From Siphonodentalium dalli (taxonomy: Eukaryota > Mollusca > Scaphopoda > Gadilida > Siphonodentaliidae): a stretch of 64,000 bases of DNA. The stretch's first letter is position 1. Each line of letters starts with the position of its first letter. The translations under genes were made by a program, and so were the position numbers. Shown here in pieces: positions 36,143-47,954 of the stretch. Where the stretch lies: the NCBI GenBank assembly GCA_032622095.1, contig CP136061.1, positions 220,939,148 through 221,003,147 on the forward strand. Reading direction: 5' to 3'. The notes below the pieces were generated by a model. The model did no database searches. It had not been told where the DNA came from and was given only the letters and a program-made list of their open reading frames with translations.

Positions 36143-36563
36143 TTAATATTTGTCAGTTTGCTTTCAAATTTCTAACAATCGCCTTTTGGGGAGGTATAAA
36201 CATCAGGATCCGTGATGGTCAAAAAAAAACTTTGGCAATTTTTTTTACTATTAATTTGTTTGGCCATTGCATGTGCATGTGTACCAATGAGATCAGCAAA
36301 TCATAAATGTGCTTCGATTTGCTTATTGTTTGGCATGATGTTATACTGAGACAATATAAAGCGATGAAGTATTGTCAATTGATTAAGAAAGGACACCGTA
36401 ATAGCTAATTATCGTAAAAAAAGTTTATCCATATGTAATTTTCTTTAGCCATTTTCAAAATAATTTGGCCAATTTGGTCACCGAGAGTGTGTCCCCCAGC
36501 CTAACTACCACACCTCCTGTCACTACAGAACTGGACTGACTGTCCATCAGAATAGCCAAGCTA

Positions 36564-36774
36564 CAGTAATTCCCTAAATAATCGACTCCTTAACCACAGC
36601 AGAATTATGGGTAATTTTTCAGGATTTAGTCGGAAATATGGCTTGTTGCCATTCATCGGAAAGCTCCCCGAGAGCTTTCCGATGAATGGCAACAAGCCAT
36701 ATTTCCGACTAAATCCTGAAAAATGACCCATAATTCTGCTGTGGTTAAGGAGTCGATTATTTAGAGCATTACTG
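36564..36774. mobile_element. TA-flanked palindromic MITE (CAGTAATGCCC type), copy 4
   Basis: Near-perfect palindrome of about 103-bp arms meeting at GAAAGCTCCCCGAGAGCTTTC, with TA on each side. Confidence 0.88.
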
Positions 36775-37250
36775 TATTTGCACCATTCAATTGTCAGGTG
36801 AGGATGTATGTTGTCATCAAATTTAAATCTAGCCAAACTTTCTTCTCACTATATATCAAAGTTTTCATATATTATTAGATGGACTCTCAATGTCTTATTA
36901 ATATTTGTTAGAGATCTTAAGTGAATTTGTTGAGAGAAAGTTGTGATAAGTAAGTTCATGCCTGTCCACAATTTGTCCATGACCGATACAGCCTAGGCCA
37001 CACCAACTTAATAGCCTGATTTACGAACATTTGGAGGGGGAAAAAGTAGATGTAGGAGAGAAAAAAATAAAGCTTTCTTCATCTCAATGATCAAGGAACC
37101 ATAGAGGACTCCACAAGAATTTCACAAGGATTGTAAAAACAATATGTTTCATTCAAATTATATTTCTTTACTAAATACTCATTGATGAGTAGTTATCCCA
37201 TAAGAAATATTCAGATTACAAGTTCATAGGTCGTTTGTTGGTGATTTTAG

Positions 37251-37310
37251 TCATGCTAGCCCGCTATGCGGCATAGCGTCACTAAATTCACCCTCTGGGG
37301 ACCTCTTTCT
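37251..37310. repeat. Half copy of the GAATGAGGTCCCC-type MITE
   Basis: CATGCTAGCCCGCTATGCGG then CACTAAATTCACCCTCTGGG and ACCTC. Only the loop and one arm are present. 36800-37250 and 37311-37912 have no other supported feature, apart from a piece at 37158-37240 related to 41926-42010. Confidence 0.65.
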
Positions 37311-37912
37311 CACACTAAACTCAGGCTTGTGTATGGCTAGTATATCTACTCAGGTTTAGGATAAAAATTAATCAAATTTCAGCTCTGAAGGATTTAATAT
37401 TTGTTACAATATCTTGAAAAAAGTGTTCGTAAACCAGCTATTAAATCACTGTCGCCTTAGATTAAAACTTTGTCATCTACATTGCTTTTGAAGTGACACA
37501 AAATATAAAGCTGGAAAGTTTCAAGGAATCCAGTGATTTCAACTTGACATCATTTCCATTGCATTCTGTGGTTACTATGTCAGACTTGAGTGCTAGATCC
37601 ACACTCATATGTAATTACATCATATTATATGACTATTCTTCCCAAAATACCACTATTGTTTGACGATCAAAATCAGATCACACTCCTCCGGAAATTACCG
37701 AGATGTGCCGAGTTAACGACGACTCACTATTTATCTGTTTAAAATAGAGTACGTAACTAGGCATGATGTACATGGCTGTGTTCGTTTTCGCACCTGTTAT
37801 ATCCAGAAGAAAATGAAACTGCTGAAGTGAAAACATCTGTCATTTATAAAATAATAAATTATTATTATTGTAAATTGGGCGTCATATAATAAACCTTTTA
37901 TCACTGCAGTGA

Positions 37913-38163
37913 GTTGATCCGTATAGTCGCATCACATCTCATTGGGGTGGGCAGATTGCCGGATCAAACTCGCTGCCTATGGCAGCTCGTTTGATCCGGC
38001 AATCTGCCCACCTCAACTCGACGTGATACTATGACACGGATCAACACACTGTGTCGAGTTGAGGTGGGCAGATTGCCGGATCAAACTCGCTGCCTATGGC
38101 AGCTCGTTTGATCCGGCAATCTGCCCACCTCAACTCGACGTGATACTATGACACGGATCAACA
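37913..38163. mobile_element. Fold-back unit of about 117 bp in two tandem copies
   Basis: Each unit has about 40-bp hairpin arms (GGTGGGCAGATTGCCGGATC...GCTGCC, loop TAT, then the complement). GCAGATTGCC starts at 37951 and at 38068, a 117-bp period. The outer ends GTTGATCCG and CGGATCAAC are inverted. Confidence 0.85.
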
Positions 38164-38169
38164 CACTGT

Positions 38170-39090
38170 TGTGATAATATGTATTTAACAGACTGATTGT
38201 ATCAAGTTACTTATCGCAAATCAAATTGTTTTGTTAAATTAATTTAACATGTGAATATCTAGAGGCAGTAATCTGGAATGTTCATAATTGCATGTGTACA
38301 AAAACATTAGGAATAAGATCAACTTGATTTCTCTATTGATGTTCAATAGATGTGGAGATCCATAGTAATGTCATAATTCGATTTATATGGCCTAAGAATT
38401 GTTGAACTGAGCATATTAATTCATTTATATATATTGATATTCTCTATGTTTGCATCTACATGTTTACAAATATGAAAACGAAATGTTTCTTTGAACTTAA
38501 CGCTACTTAGACAGGAAAACTCAGCATATGGCAGAAGAAAAGAGAAAAATTTTGTTTCCAGAAAAGAAACATTTGAAATCAGTTTAATCAGATATAGATA
38601 TGTTTGTTTTGTTGAGTTATTGTATGCATGGATTCGCATATTTTAACAAAGTCAAGAGTTGACATTGTTAGTATTTTTGTTTGAGAAGTGCGGGATATGT
38701 AAGATAGGTGATTGATTGAATTGTAAGATAGTGGTTTGATTGGGTGTGTTCGTCTGAATATCCTTCGTAAAACAATTAAATCTTGACTAAGGTTATTTCT
38801 GGCTGATAAGTTGTGTTTGTTCATTGACATATAATAATAAGTAAATTTCATTGGGTTTAGGTTGTCTATCTATGTTTATTGAACACTATAATTAAGGTAT
38901 AGAACACGGGTATTAAATATACAGAATTTGATTATCAAGTTTTAAAACTTTATGAAGCCAAAATTTGTATGATACTTTTTTTTAGAGTTATGGAACATGG
39001 AATATTAAAATTTAAGTATTTCTGTCTCTGGAAAACATTGCAACTATATGAAATAGATATAAAATTCAAACATCAAACAAGATTGTCTCT
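38170..39090. other. No feature seen
   Basis: AT-rich sequence with short frames only (for example 38421-38851, -), none recognisable. Confidence 0.5.
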
Positions 39091-39094
39091 TTAA

Positions 39095-39325
39095 AAGGGG
39101 ACTGTACACTAAATCTGGCCATTTATGGGACCATTTACTTTTTTGCTCAACAGAATATATGCAAGAAATGAATGAATTTGAGCCATGGATTAGTGCAAAA
39201 TACACTCATGTGCTCTATGAACGATGCAAACAACATGATAATTAAAATGAGTTTATGACACATATTCTGTTTTGAATAAAAGGAGATGGTCCCATAAATG
39301 GCCAGATTTAGTGTACAGTACCCTT
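39095..39325. mobile_element. TTAA-flanked fold-back MITE, second copy of the 6.3-kb family
   Basis: Ends AAGGGGACTGTACACTAAAT and ATTTAGTGTACAGTACCCTT, TTAA at 39091-39094 and 39326-39329. It is shorter than the 6315-6668 copy in the centre. Confidence 0.8.
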
Positions 39326-39481
39326 TTAAAGAGAGTATCTTGATTGATGTTTTAATTAATTTTATGTCTATTTCATATATATCGCACTTCTCATTCCAGT
39401 GTTTTTTTTATATACAATAGTCTTAATAATAAATTAAATAAGCCCAGGTTTCATAAAAATTAGCCTGACGCCCTGAATATA

Positions 39482-39692
39482 CAGTAATGCCCTAAATAAT
39501 CGACTCCTTAACCACAGCAGAATTATGGGTAACTTTTTAGGATTTAGTCGGAAATATGGCTTGTTGCCATTCATAGGAAAGCTCTCACAGAGCTTTCCGA
39601 TGAATGGCAACAAGCCATATTTCCGACTAAATCCTGAAAAGTTACCCATAATTCTGCTGTGGTTAAGGAGTCAATTATTTAGAGCATTACTG
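39482..39692. mobile_element. TA-flanked palindromic MITE (CAGTAATGCCC type), copy 5
   Basis: Arms of about 103 bp meet at GAAAGCTCTCACAGAGCTTTC. TA at 39480-39481 and 39693-39694. Confidence 0.88.
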
Positions 39693-39699
39693 TATGTTT

Positions 39700-39965
39700 A
39701 AGGTTTATTGGATGTGGTGACAATAGGTGACAAGAAAAATCTTTGTCAGAACACAACTATTTTTCCAGGAAATTTCTATGCAAACAAGTGGAGTTGTGTT
39801 TTGAAATAATTTTTTAAAACTGAAACCGCACCCAAAAGTCTCTGCGTATTTCCCCCAAAACAATCAACTTCCTGTTTCAAACCGACCAGATGCTCATAAT
39901 TTTTGCCAAAGTTTCACATGGATATATATTCACAAATACAAATCATTCAGTTAATATGCATGTTC
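39700..39965. repeat. Diverged duplicate of 41690-41925
   Basis: Shared blocks: TAGGTGACARGAAAA, CTTCCTGTTTC/GTTCCTGTTTC, ACATGGATAWATATTCACAA and CAAATCATTCAGTTAA. Confidence 0.55.
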
Positions 39966-40323
39966 CTTCTGGGGTTTTGTGTGCTATAGAACAGTTGTCA
40001 AATTAAATTGAGGCATCGCAATCTGATTTGATGGTCCCCTTATCATCCAGTTCCAACAATGGAATTTCACCAAAAGGCGTTTAGGTTATCCAAATTAGTT
40101 TATTATCAGTAAATACTCAGAACAATACCTAGCACGATATCATATTTGCCGATAAAGTCCTATTATAATGTTTTTTCTTGGAAGTTTGGATGGTGAGCGA
40201 GTATGGTTTACAACTTTCATATATGATGATGCCTATTTGCATGAATAAAACATGATTACGATTCGTAAATAAGTATATGTATGTATCTGCTACGCCAACT
40301 ATCACAAAATATACCTCATTTTC

Positions 40324-40484
40324 AAGCCTTGAAATAGGGTGTCTGTCATTTGCAGAATGAAGTCCCCAGAGGGTGAATTTAGTGATGCTACCCCGCATAG
40401 CGGGCTAGCATCACCAAATTCACCCTCTGGGGACCTCATTCTGCTTACACCTCAGCAAATGACAGACACCCTATTTCAAGGCTT
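40324..40484. mobile_element. Palindromic MITE (GAATGAGGTCCCC type), fullest copy
   Basis: Ends AAGCCTTGAAATAGGGTGTC and GACACCCTATTTCAAGGCTT are perfect inverted repeats. The inner arms carry CCAGAGGGTGAATTTAGTGA and its complement around GCTACCCCGCATAGCGGGCT. A TTACACCTCAG insert sits in the right arm. Confidence 0.85.
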
Positions 40485-40559
40485 GCTCATTTTTTGTTGC
40501 TGTCGACACTTTTCAGCATTTGTATTCGAAAAATAATTTGCAATGGCCACCATGACCTT

Positions 40560-41680
40560 GCATGACCTCTTGTAATGGTGTACGAGCATGATCGTATATT
40601 TCTGGAATAATTCTGGAATTTTTGCTTGGCTGACAAAAATTTGAAGTGGATAAAATTAACAGATTTTCAAAAATCAAAATCTGATAAAGCTTTGAGGAGT
40701 GGGTTCTTCGACTCAAATAAAATATTTTTTACCACCTGACGCTGAAGAAATAGTAAGTTAGGGGCGTTAAACCGGATTATGCATCTTTAAAGTCTTATCG
40801 TACCATATCAGGCTGTTGAACAAATTTCTTGTCACTTATTATCAGCACATCCAATAGAGCTGCGCAGTCAGAATTAACCACAGTAAGAATTGTTTATAGA
40901 TCAGGAGCTCAGCTCAGCCAGGTGTTTTTGTGTGAAAATGCTTTAATTTTAATGACATTGCACATTGTTTTAACACTGAATAGAATGGAATTTATGTGCC
41001 CATATCTCCAGTCTGTTCTTAGCTATTAAAGGGGCAGGCCAGTTTCAAAGTCGAATATTGGTTAAAATTTTACCATTATATATCATTGGAAAACCTATTT
41101 AGACTAATTCCATATGATTAAGTCTGTGTGTTTATAGGATATTGATTTTATGACAAAACAAGTCATTTTATTTGGTTATATAATAAATATCTATATTTTG
41201 ATTCTAATTTTAGTATACCTTCCCATAAAAAATCAACTCCAAGTTATAATGTAACAGCTGTTCCAAAAATGATTATACATGTACATGTATCCCATAATTT
41301 CTAATAATTTGAGGAATATTAATTAAAAAAAAAATTTAAATTGTCCCTTCACAAGACACCTGCCAACCAAGATAGTTTGTCATATTGATTCCATTTTCAA
41401 TATAATAATAAGCCATGCAATGGTATATGATTTTTGTTTTTGTTTTACCATTCTCCGTCAATAAAACATGGTCCACCCCTTTTACAAATTACCTTTACTT
41501 TTTCTTCAAAATGCTGTTTCAACGTTGATAACCATCCAATAATAAAATTATGAGATGTTCTTTAGTTTTGTGAAGGCCCATTGGCGGAATAGCAAAATGG
41601 TAGGAATAAGAAATTTGTCTTCAGAACTAGTTTCTTGAGTGACATTTGGATATTTGCTATTGAAATTGATATTAAGGTCT
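40560..41680. other. No gene; repeat piece at 40640-40795
   Basis: 40640-40795 matches the right part of 13169-13613. The remainder is AT-rich without recognisable features. Confidence 0.5.
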
Positions 41681-42102
41681 ATTAGGTGTGATGACTCTAG
41701 GTGACAGGAAAACAATTTGTCAAAACTGTGTGTAAGTTTCTCCAGCAAGTTTCTGCCCAAGAATGTTGAGTATTGTTTAGAACTATAAATGAAAAACTAA
41801 AATTTCAGAATATTTATATAAAAAAACTACAAAGTTCCTGTTTCGAAGCTGACGCATGTGCTCACATTTTACCAAAGTTTTGACATGGATAAATATTCAC
41901 AATTGCAAATCATTCAGTTAACCCCTTTCTTTACTAAATGTTCATTGATGAGTAGTTACCCCTTAGGCAATGTTCAGATAATAAGTTCAACAAACCATAT
42001 GTTGTGTACTATAGTCATGGAAATAAATTGAGGCATCAGTGTCTCAATTTACCAAATCTGACTGTTTTGTCTCCTATTGTCTCCACTTCCAATAGAACTC
42101 AA

Positions 42103-42472
42103 CCCTTTCATGACGGAGCTTCCTGAATTTTATGCGAAAACCCTGTGCATTCTCTTATATATGCAAGTTGACCATAGGTCGCCTCGCATATATAAGGGAA
42201 TACATTGGCCTAACAAATTTTATATTATTTTTTATAATTGTTGAAGAATGTAAAAAATAAAATGAAAAAAAAATTGTTAAAGAATGTAAGAAATAATGAT
42301 GAAAATGATAAAAATTGTTAATGAATGTAAGAAAAAATAATATAAATTGCTAAAGAATGTAAGAAAAAATGACAAAAATTGTTAAAGAATGTAAGAAAAA
42401 TTGATAAAAAATTGTTAGGCCAATGCACAGGGTCTTTAATGTTGCTCCAGCGCGGCTCCCGTCATGAAAGGG
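42103..42472. mobile_element. Palindromic MITE, CATGAC type, flanking TTAA mutated
   Basis: Ends CCCTTTCATGACGGAGC and CTCCCGTCATGAAAGGG. The flanks read TCAA and TGAA rather than TTAA. One hairpin is present. The centre is tandem AAAGAATGTAAGAAAAAAT units. Confidence 0.78.
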
Positions 42473-42712
42473 TGAACGCAATATCCATTTACAGTAATAT
42501 TTCATGACTTCCCCAGCCAATTAAATTGATCGAGACAGATGTTGACAAATATATATGTGTGGATCTAAACCTATCAAAAAGCTAATGAAATGTCCTATAA
42601 ACACATTTGACGTATATGCCCTACTGTTGTACAAATTGGGGGACCATAAATGTTTAGACATAGTCTCCTGTGAGCTACAGCAACACCCTCAATATTACAA
42701 CTGTAGCATTAA

Positions 42713-43093
42713 CCCTTTACCCAACAGAACGGCCCTGTGCCAATGCATTCTCTTATATATGCGAGTCGACCATAGGTCGCCTCGCATATATAAGAGAATG
42801 CATTGATATACACATTAAAAATTATAAAATTGTTAAACAATGTAAGAAAAAATGGTAAAAAGTGTTAAAAAAAAGATTTGTTTAGGCCAATGCATTCTCT
42901 TATATATGCGAGGCGACCTATGGTCGACTCGCATATATAAGAGAATGCATTGGCACAGGGCATAACTGTAACTATCACAATGTGGTCAAGGAGCCGGTTC
43001 CAATGATATCCATATGTGTATGGTTCTATTGAGACATACCGAAGATATTTTAGGCTGTTGAAGCTTTATTTGGCCGGTTTGTTGGGTAAAGGG
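42713..43093. mobile_element. TTAA-flanked MITE, ACCCAACAG type
   Basis: TTAA at 42709-42712 and 43094-43097. Hairpins at 42739-42806 and 42886-42954. The left end is short (the hairpin comes 26 bp in), while the right end keeps the long subterminal block with CAATGATATCCATATG. Confidence 0.85.
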
Positions 43094-43305
43094 TTAAGGC
43101 TCCACAAATGTAATAATTTGGTTGACTGTAGATGTAATGATGTGTAGAGAATGGACAAAGTATCCGGTTGTATACGATATTGAGTGGAACAAACTTGAAG
43201 TATTTAAGAAATAACTCTTTGTTTTGATAAAGTTACAAATTCTATAACTTGCAGCAGAAAAGTAAACTTGTCTTCAAACTTTTCAGTTATAACTCATAAA
43301 CTTAA

Positions 43306-43613
43306 CCTCTTCGCTGCTAAATGACGTCGTGTGCTGAGCTGTTTGGGTTATTATTTTCCAGTGGAAAAATATAATGGGAATATCCCAAAAACCATAAAAC
43401 TGACTCAGTTGAAAGGCTACTGTTGTTCACATTGTTGGAACATCATACACTGTTTGAATCTTCGCGATAGTTATTCCGATGCACCAGTTCCAGTTATGAA
43501 TAATGGCCTACTGTTAGTGTGCTGAAGTAGGTCCATAGTACCTACAGACCATATAGCACACAACATGCACTTTTACGTCCATAATAGTAACGGACGTCAT
43601 TGCAGCGGAGTGG
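43306..43613. mobile_element. TTAA-flanked element with TGACGTC-containing inverted ends
   Basis: Ends CCTCTTCGCTGCTAAATGAC and GTCATTGCAGCGGAGTGG, TTAA at 43302-43305 and 43614-43617. Internal frame 43331-43525 (+, GYCCSHCWNIIHC) is not a known domain to me. Single copy in this window. Confidence 0.75.
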
Positions 43614-43686
43614 TTAATCTAAACAAGAGTTATTTCTTATAATTTAATCCCAGTATTAATAAAAAAGATCTAGGTTCCCCGATATA

Positions 43687-43852
43687 CAGTAATGCTCTAA
43701 TTAATCGACTCCTTAACCACAGCAGAATTATGGGTAACTTTTCAGGATTTAGTCGTAAATATGGCTTGTTTCCATTCATCGGAAAGCTAAATCCTGAAAA
43801 GTTACCCATAATTCTGCTGTGGTTAAGGAGTCGATTAATTAGAGCATTACTG
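43687..43852. mobile_element. TA-flanked palindromic MITE (CAGTAATGCCC type), copy 6, centre deleted
   Basis: Ends CAGTAATGCTCTAATTAATC and GATTAATTAGAGCATTACTG. The left flank is TA, the right flank is now CA. The right arm begins at AAATCCTGAAAAG, so about 45 bases of it are gone. Confidence 0.82.
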
Positions 43853-43859
43853 CATGTCC

Positions 43860-45625
43860 ATAAAAATAATAAATCCTTTGTTAGTAAAGCTATGTCTTGG
43901 GAACAAACACCTGTCAATCAAACATCCAGTTGAAGAGAAACTTCAGTTTCTGTGGACAGTCAATTGAAATCAACAAACTTGCATCTTTCCAAACGCACGT
44001 GGAGCTGCTGTCGGGGAAACTAATTCATGCACATGCTCTTTCTGGAAGAGTGACCCACACTGATTAAGGTTATCAACATATAACCTTAATGGGCAATTAA
44101 GCTACAACCAATTATCTTACAGTATTCCATGAATTGACAGCTTTTAGACTGAATTAAACAGAAACCATTGTCACCCTAGTTATTACAATTGTAGTGCGTA
44201 CATGTGATTTATAGGACTGGACTCCAGATTGATTTATATTGAACAGATATGTGGCACATTTAATTTTACATGAACGTAGTTTGCACGATGGGTTAATTTG
44301 GGTTAGATTCTCTTGTGAAGGCATCACAAATCTCAATGTTTGTTTCTCAGAACACGACATTCTACAATAAATATCATGGGGTGTTATTATCCACTGAATG
44401 AATGTGAAAGGAATAGACTAAATTCAAGGTAGAGTTCTTTCCCCTCCCTATGCTGGTCTGACCACTGCCATCACGTAAAATGTAAGGATTTCTTGCATTT
44501 TTTTATTCCAGACTTTTGTCGGTTACTATTTATTATGCATTATTTTGAGAAACCAAACTCTCCATATTCAATTGGAAATTGGCCAGATCTGATCAAATTA
44601 GTCGGAAAATGTCCGACAACTACACTGATAAGCCAGAAGTAAATAAAATCATGTTTCTGAAACAAGTTCATGGTCTTTAAAGGATAATTTAAATTTTTCT
44701 ATCCATTTCAACTTGGTCCTGGATCATAAGAGCTTGGTATACCTTCCAACAAATCCCCTACGAACAACTTCACTTGTTCTACCTAAGTTGAGTAAGTATG
44801 AGTGAATTAGATTTGTCAGAAGTCAGACAAGAAAACATGATTTGAAACTACACATGCAGCATCTGGTGATAGCCATTTTAAGATTTTCCTCTTTCCAAGA
44901 ATAGGCACAAGTATGTTGTAGCAGTGGTCAAATCAACGTATCAAGGGGAATGAACTCTACCACGTAGTTTGGAAAGAAATGTGCTATCCACTGAGAATCA
45001 ATAATGTTGCAGGTTTCAAAAATTGTGGTTTTCTGGAGCCATATAAACTGAAGGAAGTTATCCAGTATTTTTGCATCTTATCCTTCAGACAATTTAGATA
45101 TAAATTGCGAAGTGAAATAAACTGCATATTTTCACAAAAATGTTTGTCTAGCATGGTTGCTTCAAAACTTTCTGTTTATATAATTGTTGTTAAATCTCAG
45201 TGCTTGCACCTGTAAAATAGATTTCACCTCTTTAAATAATGAAAATCCCATATGCAAAATTATGGAGGTAAAAATTTGGCAAAAAGCCTTCCAACAGTAT
45301 GTATGCTGATTGAGTCGGTGACAAGCACCATGGATTTGGATATTGATAAATCATAATCTGTAGAATGAAGATGCCTGAGAAACAATCATTGAGTGTGTGG
45401 ATGGCCTTACTGCCCTGTTTGTTCATAAATTGTATAGACATTATCCACTGTTTATGAGTATATTTATCTAAAAATGCAATAAAACATATAAAACTCATCT
45501 TAATTGTTTTAATATCACCAATACAGTTTTTAGAGAGTTGAAGGCCTTCGAATCCACATATCAAATTATATACAACATATTGTAGATTATATACCATTTG
45601 AAAGCGGAAGCTCCAAATCATTGCA
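43860..45625. other. No supported gene
   Basis: No repeat copies recognised. A 129-codon frame at 45232-45621 (-) is noted among the rejected items. Confidence 0.5.
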
Positions 45626-45629
45626 TTAT

Positions 45630-46800
45630 TAGCTCAACTTTGTAAAGTTTGAGCTATTGCCATGGCTTTGTCGTCCGTGTGTACGTGATGCATCAACAAT
45701 ACAGGCTACAGGTCGTACCTTTGATCGGATCATTATGAAATTTGTCATAGCTGTTGACATCAACATTTAGACCGGAATTATTCATTTTTGGGTCATTCGG
45801 CCAAACAAATGGCCACCAGCAGCCATCTTGGATTTTACTCTTTGTATGACTAAATCCTTTAGCACGGGCTACAGGTCGTACCTTTAGTCTGATCATCATG
45901 AAATTTGTCATGGCTGTTGAAATTGTAATGTAGATGGGAACTAGTCATTTTGGGGTCATTCAGACAAAAAACATGGCCACCAGCAGCCATATTTGATTTC
46001 AAAATTCAATCCATTAACACAGGCTACAGGTCGTACTGTTCGTCTGATCATCATGAAATTTGTCATGGATGTTAATATTGACATGTAGATGGGAACGATT
46101 AATTTTGGGGTCATTCGGCCAAAAAACATGGCCGCCAGCAGCCATCTTAGATTTTACTCTTTGTATGACTAAATCCTTTAGCACGGGCTACAGGTCGTAC
46201 CTTTAGTCTGATCATCATAAAATTTGTCATGGATGTTAATATTGACATGTAGATGGAAACGAGTCATTTTGGGGTCATTCGGCCAAAAAACATGGCCGCC
46301 AGCAGCTATCTTGGATTTTACTCTTGGTATGACTAAATCCTTTAGCACGGGCTACAGGTCGTACCTTTAGTCTGATCATCATGAAATTTGTCATGGCTGT
46401 TGAAATTGGAATGTAGATGGGAACGAGTCATTTTGGGTTCATTCGGACATCTTTGATTTCAAAATTCAATGCATTAGCACGGGCTACAGGTCGTACTGTT
46501 CGTCTGATCATCATGAAATTTGTCATGGATGTTAATATTGACATGTAGATGGGAACAATTAATTTTGGGGTCAATCGGCCAAAAAACATGGCAGCCATCT
46601 TGAATTTTACTCTTTGTATGACTAAATCCTTTAGCACAGGCTACAGGTCGTACCTTTAGTCTGATCATCATAAAATTTGTCATGGATGTTAACAATAACA
46701 TGTAGATGGGAACGAGTCATTTTGGGGTCATTCGGCAAAAAAACATGGCCGCCAGCAGCCATCTTGGATTTTACTCTGTGTGTGACTAAATCCTTTACTG
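45630..46800. repeat. Tandem array, about 150-160 bp units, CACCAGCAGCCATCTTG family
   Basis: Starts TAGCTCAACTTTGTAAAG. About seven units carry GGCTACAGGTCGTACC, TGAAATTTGTCATGG, GTAGATGGGAACGA and CATGGCCGCCAGCAGCCATC. Short ORFs on both strands are shadows. Confidence 0.8.
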
Positions 46801-46919
46801 CTCATTTTTTAATCTCTCTATTCATTGCCCATCACAAAAAAATTAACTTCTTTACAAAGTTGACACTTTCATTATTTTATCCAGTCAATTTTTGTTGATG
46901 TACAAATGTGTTAGAGGAT

Positions 46920-47260
46920 ATTCAATAGAGGGTTCAATCGTTCTGTTTGGGTTTTCCATTCTAGAGTTATTCATCTTTATTTATCTGGAAATGTTGGCTT
47001 TTTGGTCCGTCCGATGTCTGTACAAGCCATAACTTGAACAGTAATGCTCGGATCTCAATGAAATTTTGTATGGATGTTCACCTCTATAAGGACATTCAAT
47101 GGCATATCCAATCGCTTTGTTTACGTTTTTCATTCTATAGTTATTCATCTTTGTTTATTATAAAATGCTGATATTTGGGTTTATCTGTCTTGAGTATATC
47201 AGTCATAGGTTAATATAGGTATGCCACAAGGGGGTATGAACCGGACGACAGTCCATCTGG
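46920..47260. repeat. Repeat of TTTTGTTYGGRTTTTCCATT units (first block)
   Basis: Two units with CCATTCTAGAGTTATTCATC, GGAAATGTTGGCTTTTTGGT and CCATAACTTGAACAGTAATG. The same unit recurs at 49130-49740. Confidence 0.7.
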
Positions 47261-47619
47261 TTTTTATCTGGACTGTACTTCCAGTCTGTTCTCAATGCTA
47301 GGGGAATATCTCTTATTTCCTTGTTTTAAGCCGTTCTGTATTCTGGTGGAATAAATATATTTTGGTCTTATCAACAATAGTCAATAACACAGACTGTATA
47401 TAAATAATAGGGGACTCAAAACATCAAATGGGCCTTTAATTTTGAGGCCTCGGATTGGAGAGGGCACTTCAGATAATTGTTTTCCCAACTGTATGTTATA
47501 GCCAGAGTTTAATATAGACCTTGTTGATTTTAGGAAAAATGTTACTTGATGTGGAAAATCAAACTAACCCTTTGAACACTGCTTGCCAACATTCTAATGA
47601 CCTATTAACCTGGTTTTTG

Positions 47620-47950
47620 AAATTGATAAGTTAGTATTCAGACTCCAACTGGAGGAATGTAGCATTCTACTAACATTGCCAAAAATCTCAAAGAAATTTA
47701 CCATACCACTCCATAAAAAACATCGCCTGAACTACACTTAATTGTAAATATTTACTTCTCGATTGGGTACCCAACTATCGGCGATAAACTATCGAAAACA
47801 ATTTCACCATCGAGAGACACTGCCTTTAATTAATATATAAGAATGTTGGTGTGTGTTGTCAATTTGGATATTATATTTGTAAAAAAACTACTTTCAGCAA
47901 GATTATTCTCAATTTGTATTTAATCACCCAACCAGTTTTTCACATCAACT
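47620..47950. repeat. Dispersed repeat, 370-bp family (copy 3)
   Basis: Matches 12788-13164 from ATTGATAAGTTAGTATTCAG to TTTTTCACATCAACT. It ends at the TTAA used by the next element. Confidence 0.7.
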
Positions 47951-47954
47951 TTAA

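Noticed and set aside
45232-45621. 129-codon minus-strand frame with a faint integrase-like look (FIAFLDKYTHKQWIMSI)
   Set aside because: Only one short stretch is suggestive; no catalytic DDE residues or neighbouring domains could be placed.
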